From positions 1,780,309 through 1,844,308 of the forward strand of contig NZ_LR733827.1 of assembly GCF_902506535.1 (NCBI RefSeq): a DNA stretch of 64,000 bases, written 5' to 3'. Shown here one piece after another: positions 58,662-64,000 of this stretch. The notes beneath the pieces were generated by a model. The model was not told the DNA's origin. It searched no databases and saw nothing but the letters and a program-made list of their open reading frames with translations. The first letter of the stretch is position 1, and each line of letters begins with the position of its first letter. Source of the DNA: Pseudomonas sp. 8Z. GTDB lineage: Bacteria > Pseudomonadota > Gammaproteobacteria > Pseudomonadales > Pseudomonadaceae. The position numbers and the translations under genes are program-made.

Positions 58662-58934
58662 ATGCTCACGCCCGAACACGCCGCCGAGCTGGTGGCCCAC
58701 GCTGTCTACATCACCGGGCTGATCGTCTGCGTGCTGGTAGTGCCGAGCTTGCTTGGTGGCCTGCTGGTGAGCATTTTCCAGGCCGCGACGCAGATCAACG
58801 AACAGATGCTGAGCTTCCTGCCACGCCTGCTGATCACCCTGGGCATGCTGCTCTTTGCCGGGCACTGGATCTTGCGCACCCTGAGTGACCTGTTCATCGA
58901 AACCTTCAAACAGGCCGGGCATCTGGTGGGCTGA
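58662..58934 (+). CDS. fliQ: Lateral flagellar export gate protein FliQ
   Basis: The 90-residue protein has two membrane helices (about 12-38 and 52-75) and the FliQ core LVVPSLLGGLLVSIFQAATQ, followed by INEQMLSFLPRLL. Four copies assemble around FliP-FliR to form the gate. It lies 13 bases after fliP and three before fliR. Confidence 0.96.
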   Translation: MLTPEHAAELVAHAVYITGLIVCVLVVPSLLGGLLVSIFQAATQINEQMLSFLPRLLITLGMLLFAGHWILRTLSDLFIETFKQAGHLVG

Positions 58935-58937
58935 GCC

Positions 58938-59732
58938 ATGTCCGAACCCGTGCTGCACGCCACCAGCTACCTCACCAGCCTGCAGGCCTATTGGTGGCCG
59001 TTTTGTCGCATCATGGCCCTGTTCAGCATGGCGCCGCTGTTCAACCACCGCGCGGTGTCGGTGCGCGTGCGTATCCTGCTGGCACTGGCGCTGACCGTCG
59101 CCCTTGGCGCCTCACTGCCGGATATGCCGCAGATTGATCCGCTATCGCTCAAAGGCCTGCTCACCGCCCTGGAGCAGATCGCCTTCGGCGTGTTGCTGGG
59201 GCTGACCCTGCAACTGGTGTTCACCATCTTCATGTTGGTCGGCGAGGTGGTGTCGACGCAGATGGGCATGAGCATGGCGCGCTACAACGACCCGGTGAAT
59301 GGCGTGTCGTCCTCATCCATCCTCTATCAGTTGTACTTCATCGTGCTGGTGCTGCTGTTCTTCGCCATCGACGGCCATTTGCTGACGGTCAGCGTGCTGT
59401 ACCAGAGCTTCCTGTTCTGGCCCGTCGGCAGTGGCCTGCACTACCTGGGCGCGCAGAGCTTCGTGCAGGCCTTCGCCTGGGTACTGGCCGCCGCCGTATT
59501 GGTAACCCTGCCGATCGTCTTCTGCCTGACCCTGGTGCAGTTTTGCTTCGGTCTGCTCAACCGCATTTCACCGGCGATGAATCTGTTCTCACTGGGCTTT
59601 CCCATCAGCATCCTGATGGGCCTACTGTGTGTGTACCTGACGTTGCCGGATCTGCCCGACAACTATCGGCATCTGACCCGCGAGCTGCTCAACGGCATCG
59701 GCGTAATTCTGCGCGAGGGCGGCGATGTCTGA
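58938..59732 (+). CDS. fliR: Lateral flagellar export gate protein FliR
   Basis: The 264-residue membrane protein contains FRIMALFSMAPLFNHRAVSV-like N-terminal sequence (here FCRIMALFSMAPLF), GEVVSTQMGMSMARYNDPVN and the C-terminal ISPAMNLFSLGFPISILMGL. FliR completes the FliP5Q4R1 export gate. The frame overlaps flhB by eight bases. Confidence 0.96.
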   Translation: MSEPVLHATSYLTSLQAYWWPFCRIMALFSMAPLFNHRAVSVRVRILLALALTVALGASLPDMPQIDPLSLKGLLTALEQIAFGVLLGLTLQLVFTIFMLVGEVVSTQMGMSMARYNDPVNGVSSSSILYQLYFIVLVLLFFAIDGHLLTVSVLYQSFLFWPVGSGLHYLGAQSFVQAFAWVLAAAVLVTLPIVFCLTLVQFCFGLLNRISPAMNLFSLGFPISILMGLLCVYLTLPDLPDNYRHLTRELLNGIGVILREGGDV

Positions 59733-60855
59733 GCACAGCAGCCAGGAAAAGACCGAAGAGGCCTCCGCGCACAAGCTCAAAAAGAGCAAAGAGGACGGCC
59801 AGGTCGCACGTTCCAAAGATCTGGCAACCACCATTTCCCTGCTGGCCACGCTGTTCATCCTCAAACTGTGCGCCGGGATGTTCATGGAAGGCCTGCACGA
59901 CAGCTTCCGCCTGTCCTACATCCAGTTCGGCCACAGTGAGATAGGCCTGGATGATCTCGATACCCTGCTCGGCTACAACATATTGGTATTCATCAAGCTG
60001 CTCGCGCCGCTGCTGCTCACCTCCCTGCTGGTCGTGGTGCTGTCGCTGATCCCCGGCGGCTGGGTGTTTTCCTCGAAGAACTTCGCACCCAAGCTGAGTA
60101 AGCTCAACCCCATCAGTGGCCTGGGGCGGATCTTCTCCGCGCAGAACTGGAGCGAGCTGCTCAAGTCAATCCTCAAGGTACTGGTGCTGTTGGCCGTGGG
60201 CTATCTGCTGGTACGCAGCGCCATGCCCGAACTGATGGCGCTGCAGCGCACCAGTGTGGTCGAAGCCATCGCTGCCGCGCTGGATCTGACCTTCAACCTA
60301 ACCCTGTGCATGCTGCTGATCTTCGTGCTGTTCTCCTTCATCGACATTCCGCTGCAGCGCTTCTTCTTCCTCAAGAAAATGCGTATGACCAAGCAGGAGC
60401 GCAAGGAAGAGCACAAAAATCAGGAGGGTCGCCCGGAGATCAAGGCACGCATCAAGCAATTGCAGCGGCAGATGCTGCAACGCCAGATCAGCAAGGTGAT
60501 CAAGAATGCCGATGTGATAATCACCAACCCGACACACTACGCCGTTGCCCTCAAGTACGACATGAAGAAAGCGGCCGCGCCCTTCGTACTGGCCAAAGGC
60601 GTCGACGAAACCGCGCTGTACATGCGCCAGATGGCTGCCAAACATACGCTCGACGTGGTGGAAGTGCCGCCACTGGCGCGGGCCATCTACTTCACAACCC
60701 AAGTCAACCAGCAGATCCCGGCACCGCTGTACACCGCCGTGGCCCACGTGCTGACCTACATCCTGCAGCTCAAGGCCTGGCGCCAGGGCCGCAGAAGCAA
60801 GCCGCAACTGGCGAGCAACCTTCCGATTCCCGACAGCTTGGCCAACAGGGGCTGA
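59725..60855 (+). CDS. flhB: Lateral flagellar export switch protein FlhB
   Basis: The 376-residue protein has four membrane helices (about 30-210) and a cytoplasmic domain with the self-cleaving NPTH motif at residues 268-271 (IITNPTHYAVALKYD). Autocleavage between Asn and Pro switches export from rod/hook to filament substrates, with FliK, which is not encoded here. The N-terminus EKTEEASAHKLKKSKEDGQV is standard. The next gene, flhA, begins three bases after the stop. Confidence 0.97.
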   Translation: MSEHSSQEKTEEASAHKLKKSKEDGQVARSKDLATTISLLATLFILKLCAGMFMEGLHDSFRLSYIQFGHSEIGLDDLDTLLGYNILVFIKLLAPLLLTSLLVVVLSLIPGGWVFSSKNFAPKLSKLNPISGLGRIFSAQNWSELLKSILKVLVLLAVGYLLVRSAMPELMALQRTSVVEAIAAALDLTFNLTLCMLLIFVLFSFIDIPLQRFFFLKKMRMTKQERKEEHKNQEGRPEIKARIKQLQRQMLQRQISKVIKNADVIITNPTHYAVALKYDMKKAAAPFVLAKGVDETALYMRQMAAKHTLDVVEVPPLARAIYFTTQVNQQIPAPLYTAVAHVLTYILQLKAWRQGRRSKPQLASNLPIPDSLANRG

Positions 60856-60858
60856 TTC

Positions 60859-62955
60859 ATGAACCTTCTGCAGCAACTCGCGCCCACCTTCCGCAGCGGC
60901 CGCATCGGCATTCCGGTGCTGATCCTGTCGATCCTGGCCATGGTCATCCTGCCGTTGCCACCGGTGCTGCTCGACGCCCTGTTCACCTTCAACATCGCCA
61001 TGGCCATCCTGGTGCTGTTGGTCAGCGTGTCATCAAAAAGCCCGCTGGACTTCTCCCTGTTCCCCACGGTGATCCTGATTACCACCCTGCTGCGCCTATG
61101 CCTGAACGTCGCCTCCACGCGCGTGGTGCTGCTCGAGGGCCATACCGGCACCGGCGCAGCGGGCAAGGTGATCGAGTCGTTCGGCGAGGTGGTGATCGGC
61201 GGCAACTTCATCGTCGGCCTGGTGGTGTTCGTGATCCTCATGATCATCAACTTCATCGTCGTTACCAAGGGCGGTGAGCGTATCTCCGAAGTGACGGCAC
61301 GTTTCACCCTGGACGCCCTGCCCGGCAAGCAAATGGCCATCGACGCCGACCTCAACGCTGGCCTGATCGATCAGAATGAAGCCAAGCGCCGCCGCTCGGA
61401 AGTGGCCAAGGAAGCCGACTTCTACGGTGCCATGGACGGTGCCTCGAAGTTCGTCCGTGGCGATGCCATTGCCGGCATTCTGGTACTGCTGATCAACCTG
61501 TTTGGCGGCTTCGCCATCGGCATGTTCATCTATGACCTCGATGCCAGCCACGCCTTCAAGCAGTACGCCCTGCTCACCATCGGCGATGGCCTGGTGGCAC
61601 AAATACCCGCGCTGCTGCTGTCCACCGCGGCGGCGATCATCGTCACGCGGGTCAACGAATCCTCGGAAATCACCGATCAGGTGCATCGCCAGTTGCTGGC
61701 CCAACCCGCTCTGCTCTACACGGTGGCCGGCATCCTGTTCACCCTGGCGTTGGTGCCGGGCATGCCACACCTGGCCTTCATCAGCTTCGCGGGGCTGGTC
61801 GCCTTTATCGGCTGGATGGTCGCGCGCAGCGGCCCGCCCAAGGAGGCAGCCGATCTGCAGCAGGTCGAAGCCCTGGGCAAGGCGATGGAGCAGGAGCGCG
61901 CACAGAACCTGCAGTGGGAGGACATCCCCCTGGTCGAGCGACTCTCGGTGTCGCTGGGCTACAAGTTGGTCGGGCTGGTCAACGAAGCGGCCGGCGCGCC
62001 GCTGACCCAACGCGTACGCGGCGTGCGTCAGACCTTGTCCGAGAATCTCGGCTTCCTTCTGCCGGAAGTGCACATCCGCGACAGCCTGCGTCTGAAGGCC
62101 TCGCAATACAGCATCCAGATCAACGGCGAGAAAATCGACGGTGCCGAATTGCACGCCGACCGCATGATGGCGATTCCCTCACCGGAGCTATATGGCGAAA
62201 TCGACGGCATTCTCGGCATCGACCCGGCTTACCGCATGCAGGTGGTATGGATTCAACCGGAGGACAAGTCACGCGCGCTCAACCTCGGCTATCAAGTCAT
62301 CGACTGTGCCAGCGTCATCGCCACCCACCTGAACAAGGTCATCCGCGAACACCTGCCCGATGTGTTCAAGCACGACGATGTCGACCACCTGATGCAACGC
62401 CTGCAGGTTCAGGCAACAAAGCTGGCCGAAAGCCTCAAGACCCAGCTCAGCTACACCCAGCAACATCGCGTCTATCGCCAGTTACTGCAGGAGCAGGTGC
62501 CGCTCAAGGACATCGTCACCATCGCCACGACCTTGTTAGAAGCGAGCGAGTCGACCAAGGATCCGGTGCTGCTGGCCTCAGACGTGCGTTACGCCCTACG
62601 CCGTAGCATCGTCAGCATGATTGCCGGGGAGCGCCAGGAGCTATCGGTATTCATCCTCGAAAATGCGCTGGAGAATACGCTGCTCAACGCCCTGGCCATC
62701 GCGCAACAGGCGGGCCCGGTGAGCCTGGACAACATCCCGGTCGAACCCAGCCTGCTCAACCAGCTACAGGACACTATGCCGGTAGTGAAGGAGAAACTGC
62801 GCAAGGACGGTCACCCGCCGATCCTCACCGTGATACCGCAACTACGGCCACTGCTGGCCCGCTATGCAAAAGTCTTCAGCCCAGGCCTGCATGTCTTGTC
62901 GCAGAACGAAATTCCGGATCGCGTGGGCGTGAACATCCTCGGCACTCTTGGCTAA
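60859..62955 (+). CDS. flhA: Lateral flagellar export gate protein FlhA
   Basis: The 698-residue protein has eight N-terminal membrane helices (to about 315) and a large cytoplasmic domain (about 350-698) that docks chaperone-substrate complexes. LPGKQMAIDADLNAGLIDQN-type sequence and KRRRSEVAKEADFYGAMDGA are the conserved FHIPEP signature region between helices. It is the last gene of the fliM-flhA operon. A hairpin follows 21 bases after the stop. Confidence 0.97.
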   Translation: MNLLQQLAPTFRSGRIGIPVLILSILAMVILPLPPVLLDALFTFNIAMAILVLLVSVSSKSPLDFSLFPTVILITTLLRLCLNVASTRVVLLEGHTGTGAAGKVIESFGEVVIGGNFIVGLVVFVILMIINFIVVTKGGERISEVTARFTLDALPGKQMAIDADLNAGLIDQNEAKRRRSEVAKEADFYGAMDGASKFVRGDAIAGILVLLINLFGGFAIGMFIYDLDASHAFKQYALLTIGDGLVAQIPALLLSTAAAIIVTRVNESSEITDQVHRQLLAQPALLYTVAGILFTLALVPGMPHLAFISFAGLVAFIGWMVARSGPPKEAADLQQVEALGKAMEQERAQNLQWEDIPLVERLSVSLGYKLVGLVNEAAGAPLTQRVRGVRQTLSENLGFLLPEVHIRDSLRLKASQYSIQINGEKIDGAELHADRMMAIPSPELYGEIDGILGIDPAYRMQVVWIQPEDKSRALNLGYQVIDCASVIATHLNKVIREHLPDVFKHDDVDHLMQRLQVQATKLAESLKTQLSYTQQHRVYRQLLQEQVPLKDIVTIATTLLEASESTKDPVLLASDVRYALRRSIVSMIAGERQELSVFILENALENTLLNALAIAQQAGPVSLDNIPVEPSLLNQLQDTMPVVKEKLRKDGHPPILTVIPQLRPLLARYAKVFSPGLHVLSQNEIPDRVGVNILGTLG

Positions 62956-62976
62956 ACGAAAGCCTGAGGAACACAG

Positions 62977-62998
62977 GTGATGCCGTAAATGGCATCAC
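62977..62998 (+). terminator. Hairpin after flhA
   Basis: GTGATGCC and GGCATCAC pair around a six-base loop just past the flhA stop codon. There is no T run after it, so it may not be an independent terminator. Confidence 0.45.
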
Positions 62999-63057
62999 TG
63001 CCATGATTGAAGTGTTTAGATGCCTGTAGCGCGCATCGAGGTATGGGCGGCGCCACG

Positions 63058-63393
63058 CTAGCCCTTGCGTACTTTGCGCATGCCCTCGATCAGCAGCACA
63101 TAATCGGCCGAGTCCCCTTGCAAGGCCAAGCCAGCCTCGAAGAAGCCGGTACGGACATTCTCCTGCGACCACTGGCAGATCATATCGACGTCTACCTGGC
63201 GCATCTCACCTTCGCGATCACGCATCCGCACGCGCAGTTTCAACTCACTCCCCGGCTCGACGGGCACGTCTCCCAAGAGCTTCATCCCACACTCAGACAC
63301 GTCGCCTGCATAGCCAATTAGCGTGTCCCGCTCTCGGTCGCTGATCTTGATCCGAAATGTAGAACGAAAGGTGATACGACTCGATTGACGCAT
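63058..63393 (-). CDS. PilZ domain protein
   Basis: The 111-residue protein is a single PilZ domain. The c-di-GMP-binding signature is visible as RQSSR (RxxxR, residues 2-6) and, after a strand, GDVSECGMKLLG (D/N-x-S-x-x-G). The remaining strands (ELKLRVRMRDREGEMRQVDV, FEAGLALQG) fit the PilZ barrel. It converges on flhA, with its stop 102 bases from flhA's. In other bacteria PilZ proteins (YcgR) slow flagellar motors, so a regulatory link to this cluster is possible but unproven. Confidence 0.88.
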   Translation of the reverse strand: MRQSSRITFRSTFRIKISDRERDTLIGYAGDVSECGMKLLGDVPVEPGSELKLRVRMRDREGEMRQVDVDMICQWSQENVRTGFFEAGLALQGDSADYVLLIEGMRKVRKG

Positions 63394-63550
63394 AAGAGAA
63401 TGCCTTAGTGCTCACAACGTCTGGCTGGATAGCAGCAATCAGATACGGACAATAAATGCTCATCCAGTGAAAAGGAGCACATTGATATACCTGTGAATCA
63501 TCAAAGCAAAGCGACAGCGGCGAACAAAAGCTTAAAGACAATTGCTAAGT

Positions 63551-63730
63551 TCAGTTGGAAACGTCCGCCCGCATGCATTCTTGTTTTCGTAGCCCGCTTG
63601 CCATGATCGTTCCCGATGCCACGATCACATACATAGCGAGCATATCGACAAAAAAGAACCCCCAGGCCGCGAGGATAATAAGGACTCGGGCAACATCGCG
63701 AACTCGGCATTGCAGGGCTTTCACCGCCAC
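63551..63730 (-). CDS. Possible small membrane protein, 59 residues
   Basis: A leftward frame from GTG 63730 to TGA 63551 encodes a peptide with a basic N-terminus, one or two hydrophobic stretches (VLIILAAWGFFFVDMLAMYV, then IVASGTIMASGL) and a charged tail. It looks like a membrane microprotein. A GTG at 63724 is an alternative start. No strong ribosome-binding site is visible, so the evidence is only the composition. Overlapping frames in other phases look less like proteins. Confidence 0.35.
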   Translation of the reverse strand: MAVKALQCRVRDVARVLIILAAWGFFFVDMLAMYVIVASGTIMASGLRKQECMRADVSN

Positions 63731-63755
63731 AGTGCATTTTTATCGCGCAAAGAAG

Positions 63756-63787
63756 AAACCCCAGACCGCGTGTGCGATCTGGGGTTT
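63756..63787 (-). terminator. rRNA operon terminator
   Basis: AAACCCCAGA and TCTGGGGTTT form a 10-bp stem downstream of the leftward 5S rRNA gene. The strength and place fit a terminator of the rRNA operon. The segment from 63394 to here, apart from the possible small gene, has nothing recognisable. Confidence 0.88.
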
Positions 63788-63796
63788 CGTATAGGA

Positions 63797-63914
63797 GCTT
63801 GACGATGACCTACTCTCACATGGTGAAGCACCACACTACCATCGGCGATGCGTCGTTTCACTACTGAGTTCGGGATGGGATCAGGTGGTTCCAACGCTCT
63901 ATGGTCGTCAAGCA
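63797..63914 (-). rRNA. rrf: 5S ribosomal RNA
   Basis: The minus strand reads TGCTTGACGACCATAGAGCG at the 5' end, then GAACCACCTGATCCC, CCGAACTCAG and GTGAAACGACGCATCGCCGA, ending GAGAGTAGGTCATCGTCAAG, a standard Pseudomonas 5S rRNA of about 118-120 nt. The ends may vary by one or two bases. The sequence from 63915 to 64000 is the 23S-5S spacer. The 23S gene lies beyond the window, so a leftward rRNA operon ends here. Confidence 0.96.
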
Positions 63915-64000
63915 ATTCGGTTGGGATCTCGCGGTTAGGCGCTATCCCTTGGATACGTGATAGAGGCTTGTAGCTCTCGCAAATTTTCGGCTTTCTGTCG

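Noticed and set aside
63501..63737. 78-residue leftward frame MHCGGESPAMPSS...
   Set aside because: It is cysteine/arginine rich, without a clear fold. The shifted frame at 63551-63730 looks more like a real membrane protein.
63555..63794. 79-residue rightward frame near the rRNA terminator
   Set aside because: It runs through the terminator hairpin and has no protein-like pattern.
1..64000. CRISPR arrays, prophage, IS transposases, integrases, tRNA genes
   Set aside because: No repeat-spacer array, transposase, integrase or cloverleaf sequence was seen in the window.

Overview
This window is chromosomal DNA from a Pseudomonas, most likely a member of the P. mendocina / P. oleovorans / P. 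alcaliphila group. That is an inference from high G+C content, from the gene order rpmG-rpmB / radC / coaBC-dut-algC-argB / pyrE-crc / rph / yicC / gmk-rpoZ-spoT-ridA / exbB-exbD-tonB / oxyR-recG / rubredoxin / phoBR / ubiCA, and from the protein sequences. The species was not tested. Nearly everything is ordinary core genome apart from a secondary flagellar cluster at the right end and several repeat structures.

Region by region. 1-6.6 kb: rep helicase, a spacer with tandem and palindromic repeats, xpt, a 727-bp giant imperfect palindrome bounded by 24-bp perfect inverted ends, a chemoreceptor, and a flavoprotein of the kind often fused to SelD. 7-10.4 kb: a large membrane GGDEF/EAL protein, then rpmG and rpmB with a bidirectional terminator. 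10.7-18.4 kb: a dipeptide-type binding protein, radC, and the co-oriented run coaBC-dut-algC-argB (CoA synthesis, dUTP removal, sugar-phosphate mutase for alginate/LPS precursors, arginine synthesis). 18.5-27.5 kb: a DUF4124 protein, pyrE, crc, a DUF4870 protein, rph, yicC, gmk, rpoZ, spoT, ridA and a lipoprotein. 27.5-30 kb: an SDR protein, an AraC regulator and a LysE exporter in tandem. 30-41.8 kb: the TonB energy-transducing trio, oxyR, recG, an HDOD protein, two small uncharacterised proteins, an HU protein, the rubredoxin/reductase pair and an acetyl-CoA hydrolase/CoA-transferase. 42-48.2 kb: a DMT transporter, a CorC-like protein, phoR, phoB (preceded by a good Pho box), ubiA and ubiC.

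48.4-63 kb holds the most interesting part: a second, lateral-type flagellar export and basal-body locus. It consists of two divergent operons. lafK-fliEFGHIJ-flgM-flgN runs leftward and fliMNPQR-flhB-flhA runs rightward, apparently under the sigma-54 activator LafK. The locus lies between ubiC and an rRNA operon and carries no rod, hook, filament, fliK, fliA or stator genes, so the rest of the apparatus must be elsewhere in the genome. Its FliM lacks the N-terminal CheY-binding motif and its FliG lacks three charged residues known from E. coli rotor-stator work. A PilZ protein, a possible small membrane protein and a leftward 5S rRNA gene close the window.

Limits: all calls come from reading the sequence and from family knowledge. 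No searches, alignments or folding programs were run.
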